From: Variovorax sp. PAMC26660
Lineage (GTDB): Bacteria; Pseudomonadota; Gammaproteobacteria; Burkholderiales; Burkholderiaceae_C
DNA length: 64,000 nucleotides
Assembly (NCBI RefSeq): GCF_014302995.1
Contig: NZ_CP060295.1
Coordinates: 5,943,501 to 6,007,500 of the forward strand
Direction: 5' to 3'
This document shows positions 47,616-55,143 of the stretch, in pieces. The notes under the pieces are model-generated. The model was not told where the DNA came from and did no database searches. It saw only the letters and a list, made by a program, of their open reading frames with translations. Each line of letters begins with the position of its first letter. The first letter of the stretch is position 1. Made by a program: the position numbers and the translations under genes.

Positions 47616-47963
47616 TCAATAGTCCCAACTCATTTCAAGTGTCAACCCGTGCTCCCGCAGTGCGGCCTGAAGAGACGAACTCTCCTTCGCAGTAAATCCG
47701 TCGAAGTGGATTCGGGGGTACTCATTGCAACTTATGAAAAGATCTTGGCAAGGAGCCTCCCAAAGCTGAACTCCGTGACCGACCGACGCCTCAAGTACTT
47801 GGCGAGCGTGCTCCGGGGATTCGAGCGTCATCTCTTCACCGAGATTGCTCCACCCCGTGATCCTGGAGTCGCTCGGGTTCTGGAACTCCCATCCCAGCAC
47901 ATGCAACACTTCCAAGAGATGCGCACAACTCTCCTGCGGGAAATTGGCGATTTCTTTGGTCAT
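47616..47963 (-). CDS. hypothetical protein
   Basis: 115 residues from the ATG of MTKEIANFPQESCAHLLEVL; a TTG 42 bases upstream is possible. No membrane helix or signal. It contains GWEFQNPSDSRITGWSNLGE and QDLFISCNEYPRIHFDGFTA. Its size and composition resemble immunity-type or other small accessory proteins, but I recognise no family. Confidence 0.5.
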   Translation of the reverse strand: MTKEIANFPQESCAHLLEVLHVLGWEFQNPSDSRITGWSNLGEEMTLESPEHARQVLEASVGHGVQLWEAPCQDLFISCNEYPRIHFDGFTAKESSSLQAALREHGLTLEMSWDY

Positions 47964-48042
47964 GCTTTGGGGAAAACGTCGCCTTCGAAAATCTTGCTCG
48001 TGCAAGCTGGAAGTGTGGTTCTGGCCGCATTCTGCCTTTGCT

Positions 48043-48207
48043 CTATCGCGCCGCTGCGAAGAGGCAACGTGCTTGCTCGTGGTCCCACGCGCCTCCGCGG
48101 TCCAAGCACTTGTCTATCGACACCTCGCGTGCGAGCCAGATGCCGGCGGTCGCGACGACAACCGCAACAAGCAGCAAGGTGATTCCGAGGCGAAGCTGGG
48201 TGGTCAT
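48043..48207 (-). CDS. small membrane-anchored protein (54 residues)
   Basis: Reads MTTQLRLGITLLLVAVVVAT then AGIWLAREVSIDKCLDRGGA and WDHEQARCLFAAAR, then stop. One N-terminal helix is followed by a short periplasmic tail with the CLDRGGAWDHEQARC pattern, which I have seen repeatedly in small proteobacterial proteins of unknown function (two Cys, Trp, Asp). No obvious Shine-Dalgarno. It begins within the neighbourhood of dispersed-repeat copy C. Confidence 0.6.
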   Translation of the reverse strand: MTTQLRLGITLLLVAVVVATAGIWLAREVSIDKCLDRGGAWDHEQARCLFAAAR

Positions 48208-48208
48208 G

Positions 48209-48240
48209 GGGAAGGTCTGCTCCTGGCCGATTTCTGCCTG
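48209..48240. repeat. dispersed repeat, copy C
   Basis: GAAGGTCTGCTCCTGGCCGA followed by TTTCTGCC. It lies just upstream of the 54-residue protein gene. Confidence 0.5.
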
Positions 48241-48246
48241 CGCTGG

Positions 48247-48564
48247 CTAGTAGCCAGGTAGCCAGGGCTCCCGTTCAATAGCGGCAAGATTTCCTTCAGC
48301 AAGGTGTTGGAACAGCTCGAGAATCTTGCTGACTGGCACCTCATCCATGTGCCGCTCGCCCCCGCCTTCCGCTTCGAGATTCTCGAAGGTGATGTAGCCG
48401 CCCCGCGATACACCCAAGCTCCACTCGGATTCATGGGCGACCGCCACGGAACCATGCTCGGTATCCTCCGGCCTATCTTCAAGCTCGCGCAGCAGCGCCA
48501 GGAAGTCCACGTTGGGGCCGCCTGGGTCCATGCTGCCGTAACGGTGAGTCAGAGTGAATGCCAT
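48247..48564 (-). CDS. hypothetical protein
   Basis: 105 residues beginning MAFTLTHRYGSMDPGGPNVD. Acidic, no membrane segment. EDTEHGSVAVAHESEWSLGV and GYITFENLEAEGGGERHMDE look like a small beta-sheet protein, possibly of immunity type, but no family is recognised. It is flanked by repeat copies C and D. Confidence 0.5.
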   Translation of the reverse strand: MAFTLTHRYGSMDPGGPNVDFLALLRELEDRPEDTEHGSVAVAHESEWSLGVSRGGYITFENLEAEGGGERHMDEVPVSKILELFQHLAEGNLAAIEREPWLPGY

Positions 48565-48586
48565 GGTCGATGGTGGAAAAGGCTAA

Positions 48587-48620
48587 GGGAAAGTCTGCTT
48601 CTGGCCGACTGCGGCCGTCG
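48587..48620. repeat. dispersed repeat, copy D
   Basis: AAAGTCTGCTTCTGGCCGAC followed by TGCGGCC. It lies upstream of the 105-residue ORF. Beyond it, up to the LysR gene, 200 bases hold only a GC-rich repeat (three GCGCCCT copies at about 48640-48660) and no gene. Confidence 0.5.
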
Positions 48621-48836
48621 GTCGTATTCTGCCGCGCCCTCCCGCGCCCTCCCGCGCCCTGCCCAGGGTGCGCGTAGCGCGGCTGGCGCCAGCGAAGCAC
48701 CCCGCGGCGCCGGTCGTCGCCCAAGTCGATCCAGCGGTCGACCTCGGGGGTGGGCGGCGCTCTCTGTCGACAGCCTCGCGGTAGTTCCAAGTTCAGTGAA
48801 AGAAATTCCATCCCCAGTGAAACACGACAGCAGGCT

Positions 48837-49730
48837 TCACACCGCGTCGACGATCGCATCGATGGCCACCCTCAGCCTGGGCAGCATCACCGGCGCCGTG
48901 AGCCACAGCGCATGAATGGGCAGATGCCCCGCGAGCCGCTCGGCCATCAGCGCGCGAAGGCGGCCGGCGGCAAGGTCATCGGCCACCAGCCAGCGAGGCA
49001 GCAGGCCGATGCCGCGGCCGGCACGCACCGCGGCCAGGGTGAGCATGCTGCTGTCGGTGCGCAGCCGTGAGGGTGGCGACCAGCTCTCGATGCGTCCTTC
49101 GGCGTCGGTCAATTGCCAGGGCACAGCCTGGCCGCGATGCGTGGTCGTGATCAGCGCATGCCCCGCAAGATCGTCCTTTGTGGCCGGCTCGCCGTGCTGC
49201 TCGACGTAGCCCGCCGAAGCGCACATCACCAGTCCCTGCGTGCCGAGCCGTCGCGCCGTGAGGCCGGTCACATCGGGCAGCTCGCCGATGCGCACCGCGA
49301 GGTCGATGCCGCGCGCGAGCAAATCGACGCGCTCGATGTCCAGCGAGATGTCGAAGGCGAGCGCCGGATAGCGTTCGCCGAGCCCATACAGCACCGGCGC
49401 GATCACCTGCGTGCCGAACAGCGGCGGCAGGCTGACGCGCAATGTGCCGCTGGGCACCGAGGCCGCCTGCGCGAGCGAGGCCTCAACCCGGTCGATGTCG
49501 TCTGTCGCGCGCAGGCAGGCTTCTTGGTAAGTCTGGCCTTCGCGCGTCAGCGACAGCCGCCGCGTGGTGCGGTCGAACAGCCGCACCTGCAGGCGCGCTT
49601 CGAGCCGCGCGATAGTCTTGGCGATGGCCGATGCGGTCAGCGCCAGTCCGTCGGCGGCCTTGGCAAAGCTGCCTGCCTGGCAGACGGCCAGGAAGACGCG
49701 GATGGGGCTTTGCGGCTCGAGGTTGGACAT
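48837..49730 (-). CDS. LysR-family transcriptional regulator
   Basis: 297 residues. An N-terminal winged HTH (RVFLAVCQAGSFAKAADGLA, TASAIAKTIARLEARLQVRL, FDRTTRRLSLTREG) is followed by a periplasmic-binding-protein-like effector domain (GTLRVSLPPLFGTQVIAPVL). It is of the YafC/DmlR-like subgroup that often controls a divergent oxidoreductase. It is divergent from the SDR gene, with ~125 bases between them, so it probably regulates it. Confidence 0.92.
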   Translation of the reverse strand: MSNLEPQSPIRVFLAVCQAGSFAKAADGLALTASAIAKTIARLEARLQVRLFDRTTRRLSLTREGQTYQEACLRATDDIDRVEASLAQAASVPSGTLRVSLPPLFGTQVIAPVLYGLGERYPALAFDISLDIERVDLLARGIDLAVRIGELPDVTGLTARRLGTQGLVMCASAGYVEQHGEPATKDDLAGHALITTTHRGQAVPWQLTDAEGRIESWSPPSRLRTDSSMLTLAAVRAGRGIGLLPRWLVADDLAAGRLRALMAERLAGHLPIHALWLTAPVMLPRLRVAIDAIVDAV

Positions 49731-49855
49731 GCAGGGAAAGGTGGAGATCGATTGCGGAACCCAGTGCGCGGGTCTCGCGAAATCTTATCGTTTTACCTGT
49801 GGGAGTGGCCTTCATAGCATCGATGCATGAGTTCAACCCACAACGAAAGCACCTC

Positions 49856-50572
49856 GTGAGCAACAGCACAGTCAAGACCTACGCCATCATCGGCGGCACC
49901 TCGGGCATGGGGTTCGCGCTGGCCCAGCAACTGGTGGCGCGCGGCGACCGCGTCCTCATCGGCGGACGTTCGAGTGAAAAAGCCGAAGCCGCGACGCAGA
50001 AGCTCGGCCCGCTGGCCACCGCGCGCACAGTCGACGCGAGGGAGCGCGCATCCATCGCCGCCTTCTTCGAGGGCAGCGGCCGGCTCGCCGGTTTGTTCAC
50101 GCCCGGCTCGGTCAATCACTCCGTGTCGTTTCGCGAAGACTCGCAAGAAGCGGCCGAGGCCGTGTTCAAGGCCAAGTTCTGGGGCCAGTACTGGACCGTG
50201 CACGCGGCCTTGCCGCACCTCGCGCCGGATGCGTCGGTGGTACTGATGTCAGGCGCGGCCTCGGTGCGGCCCATCGGCGCGCCGGCCTATGCGGCTTGCA
50301 ACGCGGCGGTCGAAGGGCTGGCCCGCGCGCTCGCGCTGGAGCTGGCGCCGATCCGCGTCAACTGCGTGTCGCCCGGCACCATCGACAGCGAGCTGTGGCG
50401 CAACAAGCCGCCCGAAGTCTTCAAGGCCGTGGGCGAGATGTGGGAGAAGCTGACGCTCAACCGCCGCTTCGGCACCGTGGCCGAAGCGGCGGGCGCGGCG
50501 CTCTTTTTGCTGGACAACGGCAACATGAGCGGCTCGACCATCTACGTCGACGGCGGCTACACGCTGCGCTGA
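49856..50572 (+). CDS. SDR-family oxidoreductase
   Basis: About 238 residues from a GTG (VSNSTVKTYAIIGGTSG); an in-frame ATG at 49823 adds 11 residues and is possible. Short-chain dehydrogenase with Rossmann motif GGTSGMGFALAQ, MSGAASV (active Ser region) and the YAACNAAVEGLARALALELA segment. The catalytic Tyr is in PAYAACNAA, where the usual YxxxK Lys is replaced by Ala (YAACNA). C-terminal GSTIYVDGGYTLR. The substrate is unknown; activity is uncertain because of the Lys loss. Confidence 0.85.
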   Translation: MSNSTVKTYAIIGGTSGMGFALAQQLVARGDRVLIGGRSSEKAEAATQKLGPLATARTVDARERASIAAFFEGSGRLAGLFTPGSVNHSVSFREDSQEAAEAVFKAKFWGQYWTVHAALPHLAPDASVVLMSGAASVRPIGAPAYAACNAAVEGLARALALELAPIRVNCVSPGTIDSELWRNKPPEVFKAVGEMWEKLTLNRRFGTVAEAAGAALFLLDNGNMSGSTIYVDGGYTLR

Positions 50573-50603
50573 CACGACACGACACGACACGACACGACAC
50601 GAC
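50571..50603 (+). repeat. pentanucleotide microsatellite (GACAC)6.6
   Basis: Six full GACAC units and a partial one, starting inside the SDR stop codon. Such runs mutate by slippage. Here changes in length cannot alter the SDR protein and lie 100 bases before the next start codon, so any effect would be on spacing of transcription or translation. Confidence 0.85.
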
Positions 50604-50702
50604 GCGCGTGAAAAACAGATAAGCAAACTCCAAATCCGCATTTCCGGTGATGCGGTGTTGCGGGCAACACTCGAAGGCTTCTTCGCAACTTTTCCCTTCC
50701 GG

Positions 50703-51860
50703 ATGCCGGGCATCAGATCGCGCACACCGTTCCCGGCGGAAGGCACCTCGATCTTGTCCCATCCTTCCTTCACACCCCGGCCTTCTGCGAACGCCGCGCC
50801 CCTGCGCCTGGGCTTCTTCAGCCGGCTGCTCGACGACGCAACCGCCGCCGAACGCTACAGGCTTGTCGCGGCGCAGATCGCGCATGCCGAGGCCTTCGGC
50901 TTCGATTCGGCCTGGGTCGCGCAGCACCATTTCCATGAACACGAGGGCGGCTTGCCGTCGCCTTTCGTCTTTCTCGCCTACGTGGCATCGCGCACCCGGC
51001 GCATTCGGTTGGGCACCGGCATCGTGACGCTGCCGCTGGAAAACGCGGTGCGTGTGGCCGAAGACGCGGTCGTGCTCGACCTGCTGTCCGGCGGCCGGCT
51101 CGAAGTGGGCGTGGGAACGGGCGGCACGCCCGAGGCTTTCGCCGCATTCGGGCTCCACAGTGACGACCGCTCGGCCATCTTCGCGAAGCACCTCGCCGTG
51201 GTGCGCGCCGCATGGGCCGGTCAGCCGCTGGTTGGCGGCGACACGCTGTACCCGGCGGCCTCGCAACTGCTCGACCGCATCTGGCAGGCTACCTTCTCGG
51301 TGAGCGGCGGCACGCGTGCGGGGCAGGTGGGCGATGGCCTGATGCTCTCGCGCACGCAGCCGCGTTCCGCCGAGGCACCGAACGCGACGCTCGCCGACAT
51401 CCAGAACCCCATCGTCGATGCCTACCTGGCCGCGTTGCCGGCGGGCAAGGCGCCGCGCATCGTCGGTTCGCGCAGCGTCTTCGTGGCCGAGACCCGCGAG
51501 GAGGCGCTGCGCCTTGCCGACATCGGGTTGCGCCGCGCCGCTGCCCGTTTCGCCGCGTCGGGGCAAGCCGGCCTTTCGGGCCGTGTCGGCCCTGATGCCA
51601 CGCTGGACGAACTGATCGCCGCCTACGACGTGCACGTCGGCGCACCCGACGACGTGATCGCCTCGCTGCGCGCCGACAGCACGCTGCAGCGCGTGACCGA
51701 TCTCGTGTGCCAGGTGCATTCCATCGACCCGCCGCACGACGCCATCCTGCGCTCCATCGAACTGACCGCCACCGTGGTCGCGCCGGCCCTGGGCTGGGTG
51801 CGCGATGCGGGTGCGGCAGAACTTCATCAACCCGCCAACACGCTTCTCAAGGCCGCATGA
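50703..51860 (+). CDS. FMN-dependent luciferase-like monooxygenase (KPN_01858-type)
   Basis: About 385 residues from the ATG; a TTG at 50754 after GGAAGG would be closer to the usual start, since homologues begin near LRLGFFSRLL. TIM-barrel flavin monooxygenase motifs: GFDSAWVAQHHFHEHEGGLP, RIRLGTGIVTLPLENAVRVA, EDAVVLDLLSGGRLEVGVG, then SVFVAETREEALRLAD. It matches the family I recall as TIGR04027, which is usually encoded with CMD- and AhpD-type partners, as here. It probably oxidises an organic substrate with reduced FMN. Stop overlaps the next start (ATGA). Confidence 0.85.
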   Translation: MPGIRSRTPFPAEGTSILSHPSFTPRPSANAAPLRLGFFSRLLDDATAAERYRLVAAQIAHAEAFGFDSAWVAQHHFHEHEGGLPSPFVFLAYVASRTRRIRLGTGIVTLPLENAVRVAEDAVVLDLLSGGRLEVGVGTGGTPEAFAAFGLHSDDRSAIFAKHLAVVRAAWAGQPLVGGDTLYPAASQLLDRIWQATFSVSGGTRAGQVGDGLMLSRTQPRSAEAPNATLADIQNPIVDAYLAALPAGKAPRIVGSRSVFVAETREEALRLADIGLRRAAARFAASGQAGLSGRVGPDATLDELIAAYDVHVGAPDDVIASLRADSTLQRVTDLVCQVHSIDPPHDAILRSIELTATVVAPALGWVRDAGAAELHQPANTLLKAA

Positions 51861-52504
51861 ACGCCATCGTTTCTCCTCCCGTGTCTTCCATTCCCGATGT
51901 GATCGACCGACTTGTCGGCGTTGCGCCGGGAGATCACATCGACCTCGTTCGCGCGCATCGCCAGGAGGCGCGCACGCATGCGCAGCAGAGCTACCTGTCG
52001 CTGTTCGCGCCCACGCCGCCTGTGTTCGGGCATTTCAATGCGGTGGACCGGTTCGCCGTTGCGGCCTTCGTCGCCGGCCTGCATGGGCAGGCCGATGTGG
52101 CGCGCTTTTATGCAACCGAACTGGCCGGGCAGGGCGCCCGTGCCGGCCTGGCCGAGGCCATTGCCGCAGAAACGAAGCACGGCACAGCGCAAGGGCCGTA
52201 TGGCCGCTATCCCGCAGGGCCACTCAGTGCCGAAGACACGGCCGGCCCGTTGTATGCGGTGAGCGACACGCACCGCGAGGTGCTGGGCGGCCGTCTCTTT
52301 GCGGCCCTCGTGCACGCGCACCTGCTCGTGTTCCATCCGCGCGATGCGAGCCCGGCCGCCCTGCAGGCGCTGCTCGACGCAGGCTGGTCGAGCACCGAGA
52401 TCGTGACGCTGTCGCAGCTCGTGGCTTTTCTTGCGTTCCAGATCCGCGTCGTCACCGGCCTGCAGGCGCTGGCCCAACGTCCCGCCCCCGCAACCACGGC
52501 TTGA
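51857..52504 (+). CDS. CMD-domain protein (Avi_7170-like)
   Basis: 215 residues, overlapping the upstream stop by 4 bases. A helical protein of the carboxymuconolactone-decarboxylase-related class (VFGHFNAVDRFAVAAFVAGL, ARFYATELAGQGA, STEIVTLSQLVAFLAFQIRV). The typical CxxC pair is missing, so it may be a structural partner. Such proteins sit between the luciferase-like and AhpD-like genes in a conserved trio. Confidence 0.8.
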   Translation: MNAIVSPPVSSIPDVIDRLVGVAPGDHIDLVRAHRQEARTHAQQSYLSLFAPTPPVFGHFNAVDRFAVAAFVAGLHGQADVARFYATELAGQGARAGLAEAIAAETKHGTAQGPYGRYPAGPLSAEDTAGPLYAVSDTHREVLGGRLFAALVHAHLLVFHPRDASPAALQALLDAGWSSTEIVTLSQLVAFLAFQIRVVTGLQALAQRPAPATTA

Positions 52505-52509
52505 ACACC

Positions 52510-53121
52510 ATGACCACCGAATCGACCCTGACCCATCCCGACAACACGCACCCGAGCGTCTTCACGCAGGCCCAGCTCGAATGGCTGCCGTGGCTGGAGC
52601 CGCTGCCCGAAGCCGAGTTGACCGAGCGGCACTACGCCGGCCTGGTGGACGCGGCCCGAGCCAAGTCGCCGTACTTCCGCCTGCTGGCGCGCGACCCCGA
52701 CATCCTGGGTGCCCGCACGCGCACGGACAAGGACATCTTCTACAACGCCGAAGCCGGCCTGCCGCGTGCCGAACGCGAGCTGTCGGCTGCGGCGGCTTCG
52801 CGCTACAACGGGTGCATCTATTGCGCCTCGGTGCATGTGCGCTTCGCCTCGCATTTCTCGCACCGCACGCAAGACGTGCAGCGTCTGCTCGACGAAGGCG
52901 TGAACGCCGAGCTTGGCGAGCGCTGGAATGCGATCGTCGCGGCCTCGGTCGCGCTGTCGTCCACGCCGTCCAGCTTCGGACCCGACCACATCGAGCAACT
53001 GCGCGCACAAGGGCTGGACGACCTGGCCATTGCCGACGTGATCCACGGCGCCGCCTTCTTCAACTGGGCCAACCGGCTGATGCTGTCGCTGGGTGAGCCA
53101 CAGGAGACGGTGAAGGCATAA
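52510..53121 (+). CDS. alkylhydroperoxidase (AhpD)-like protein (Avi_7169-like)
   Basis: 203 residues, five bases after the CMD gene. AhpD-type active site RYNGCIYCASVHVRF (CxxCxxxH) with an upstream Glu in AERELSAAAA. AhpD enzymes reduce peroxides or disulfides through the Cys pair; in the luciferase-like trio it may remove a peroxide by-product (inference). Last gene of the operon. Confidence 0.88.
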   Translation: MTTESTLTHPDNTHPSVFTQAQLEWLPWLEPLPEAELTERHYAGLVDAARAKSPYFRLLARDPDILGARTRTDKDIFYNAEAGLPRAERELSAAAASRYNGCIYCASVHVRFASHFSHRTQDVQRLLDEGVNAELGERWNAIVAASVALSSTPSSFGPDHIEQLRAQGLDDLAIADVIHGAAFFNWANRLMLSLGEPQETVKA

Positions 53122-53200
53122 GCATCTGCCGATTGCTTCGTTCACGAGGGGCCGGGCGCGCCGTATCGTCGTGCGCTTTCGTCTCCCCGCCTGATTCCCC

Positions 53201-53485
53201 TTGTCCACACCCTTCAGCCTTGAACTCGTCGGGGCGCTTCGCGAAGTCGCCCGCCACGGCAACCTGACGCGCGCCGCATCGTCGATGCAACTGTCGAAGT
53301 CGACGGTCAGCAAATACATCACCGAGCTTGAAGCGCAGGTCGGCATGCAGTTGCTTCATCGCAGCACGCGCGTGGTGAATCTCACCGACGCGGGGCGGCT
53401 CCTGTTGCGGCGCAGTGCCGCGCTTGTCGATCTGGCGACGCGCATCCAGTCCGAGCTGGATGCGCATGCCGCGTCATTGTCTTGA
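53201..53485 (+). CDS. LysR-type HTH domain only
   Basis: 94 residues from a TTG. It contains a complete LysR winged HTH (LVGALREVARHGNLTRAASS, QLSKSTVSKYITELEAQVGM, LLHRSTRVVNLTDAGRLLLR) plus the start of the linker helix, then a stop. The effector domain is absent and the next gene begins on the other strand 15 bases on, so it is not a frameshifted full-length gene. It is a truncated relic or a minimal DNA-binding dimer. Confidence 0.65.
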   Translation: MSTPFSLELVGALREVARHGNLTRAASSMQLSKSTVSKYITELEAQVGMQLLHRSTRVVNLTDAGRLLLRRSAALVDLATRIQSELDAHAASLS

Positions 53486-53499
53486 CGAGGCGGCCCGGC

Positions 53500-54405
53500 T
53501 CACTTGCGCGAGGCGCCGAAGCTGCTCTCCAGAAATTCGACCAGCGCCTGCATGCGTGCGGTGCGTCCCTTGCGGGTCGGCACCAGCAGGGTGACCGGCG
53601 CGCTGTCGAACTGCCAGTCGGCCAGCACGCGCACCAGCGTGCCGCGCGCAATGGCGTCCGCCGCATCCCACTCCGAACGCAGCACCAGCCCCATGCCTTG
53701 CTCGGCCCATTGCCGCGCCACGCCGCCGTCGTTGGTAACGTAGGCGGGGGAGATGCGCAGGGTCTCGCGTGCCGAAGCGCGCTTGCCTGCGGTGCGCACA
53801 TGCCACAAGGTCACATCTTCGTCGTTCTCGCGGATGCTGATGCAGTCGTGCGCCATCACATCGCGCGGCACTTGCGGCACGCCGTGTGTGCGCAGGTAAT
53901 CCGGGCTTGCGCACAGCCAGCGCTCGTTGGCACTGAGCGTGCGCGCCACCCATGAAGAATCGCGCACCGCGCCGATGTGGATGACCGCGTCGGCATCGTG
54001 CCGGTCTGGCCACGGCGTCTCGCGCAGATCGAGCTGCACATGCAGCCCCGGATGCAGGCGCGCGAAACGCGCAAGCATCGGCGCCACGTACTGCCGGCCA
54101 TAGCCGAAGGGCGCGGCGATGCGCAGCGTGCCGGTGAGCCGGCGGTCGTCACGCTGCATCGATTCGCGCAGCCCCTCGATCTGCCCGAGCAGCGCGGCGG
54201 CTTCGCGTGCGAAGCGTTCGCCTTCAGGTGTCAGGCTCAGTTTTCGCGACGTGCGGGTGGCGAGCGACAGGCCCAGTGCGGCTTCCAGCTTGCGCAGCCG
54301 CATCGACAGCGCGGGCGGCGTCACGTCCAGCGCGCGGGCTGCGGCGCTCAGGGACGGCTCGCGCAGCAGGGCGGCCGCCAGTTGCATGTCCTCGATCTGG
54401 ATCAT
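53500..54405 (-). CDS. LysR-family transcriptional regulator
   Basis: 301 residues. HTH (~1-60, SLSAAARALDVTPPALSMRL, RKLEAALGLSLATRTSRKLS) and effector domain (GTLRIAAPFGYGRQYVAPML, VARQWAEQGMGLVLRSEWDA). It is divergent from the HAD/receptor/aldolase genes. The shared intergenic region contains an inverted repeat, so it likely controls them and itself. Confidence 0.92.
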   Translation of the reverse strand: MIQIEDMQLAAALLREPSLSAAARALDVTPPALSMRLRKLEAALGLSLATRTSRKLSLTPEGERFAREAAALLGQIEGLRESMQRDDRRLTGTLRIAAPFGYGRQYVAPMLARFARLHPGLHVQLDLRETPWPDRHDADAVIHIGAVRDSSWVARTLSANERWLCASPDYLRTHGVPQVPRDVMAHDCISIRENDEDVTLWHVRTAGKRASARETLRISPAYVTNDGGVARQWAEQGMGLVLRSEWDAADAIARGTLVRVLADWQFDSAPVTLLVPTRKGRTARMQALVEFLESSFGASRK

Positions 54406-54410
54406 TCACT

Positions 54411-54446
54411 TGTGCTTAACGATTGATGACGCTGCATTGAAGCACA
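54411..54446. promoter_or_regulatory. inverted repeat in the divergent LysR promoter
   Basis: TGTGCTT (54411-54417) and AAGCACA (54440-54446) form a perfect 7-base inverted repeat with 22 bases between the arms. It lies 6 bases before the LysR start and 32 before the HAD gene. LysR proteins bind dyads of this kind. Confidence 0.5.
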
Positions 54447-54477
54447 GCAGGGGTCTTGAAACGTACAGTCCGTGCTC

Positions 54478-55143
54478 ATGCAAGCACCCATCGCCCCCAC
54501 CGAAGCGTTCTATCCGCGTGCCGTTCTCTTCGACCTGCTGACCGCGCTGCTCGATTCCTGGACCGTCTGGAACGTCGCCGCAGGCTCGGAAGACAAAGGC
54601 CGTGCCTGGCGCGCCGAGTACCTGCGCCTGACCTACGGCTGCGGCGCCTATGTGCCCTACGAACAGCTCGTGAAAGACGCCGCGCGCAACACCGGCATGG
54701 CCGACTCGGCGCCCGACGCGCTCGAAGCCCACTGGGACACTCTGCCCGTATGGGACGGCGCGCGCGAACTGCTGCTGGCGCTCAAGCCGCACTGCAAGCT
54801 CGCGGTGGTCACCAACTGCTCGCGCCGGCTCGGCCATCGCGCGGCCTCGCTGCTCGGCGTCGATTGGGACGTGGTCGTCACCTCGGAAGAGGCTGGTTTC
54901 TACAAGCCCGATCCGCGTCCCTACCGCGCTGCGCTCGATCAGTTGGGTGTGCAAGCCGAAGACGCAGCCTTCGTCGCCGGCTCGGGCTACGACATGTTCG
55001 GCACCTCGGTCGTCGGCCTTCGCACCTACTGGCACAACCGCGTGGGGCTGGCGCTGCCGCAGGGCGCGCTGTCGCCCGAGCAGCAGGGCGCGACGCTGGC
55101 ACCGGCGCTGCCGTGGCTCCAGTCCTTCGGGCGGCTTGCATGA
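54478..55143 (+). CDS. HAD-superfamily hydrolase (haloacid-dehalogenase-like)
   Basis: 221 residues from the ATG (a GTG 6 bases upstream is also possible). Motifs: I VLFDLLTALLDSW (Asp nucleophile kept, DLLT instead of DxDGT), II VVTNCS, III Lys in EEAGFYKPDPRPY, IV GSGYDMFGTS with Asp. A 2-haloacid-dehalogenase-like or phosphatase-type hydrolase; the substrate is open. First gene of a LysR-controlled set, overlapping the receptor gene by 4 bases. Confidence 0.85.
   Translation: MQAPIAPTEAFYPRAVLFDLLTALLDSWTVWNVAAGSEDKGRAWRAEYLRLTYGCGAYVPYEQLVKDAARNTGMADSAPDALEAHWDTLPVWDGARELLLALKPHCKLAVVTNCSRRLGHRAASLLGVDWDVVVTSEEAGFYKPDPRPYRAALDQLGVQAEDAAFVAGSGYDMFGTSVVGLRTYWHNRVGLALPQGALSPEQQGATLAPALPWLQSFGRLA

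Noticed and set aside
47845..48261. Plus-strand frame across 47.8-48.3 kb
   Set aside because: The minus strand carries better genes (115- and 54-residue proteins) with normal composition; the plus frame is Cys/Arg/Ser-rich without features.
50571..50603. Phase-variable switch for the SDR gene
   Set aside because: The repeat begins in the stop codon, so length changes cannot alter its reading frame.
53201..53485. Frameshifted full-length LysR gene
   Set aside because: Downstream sequence in the other plus frames encodes no effector domain and is occupied by a minus-strand LysR gene.
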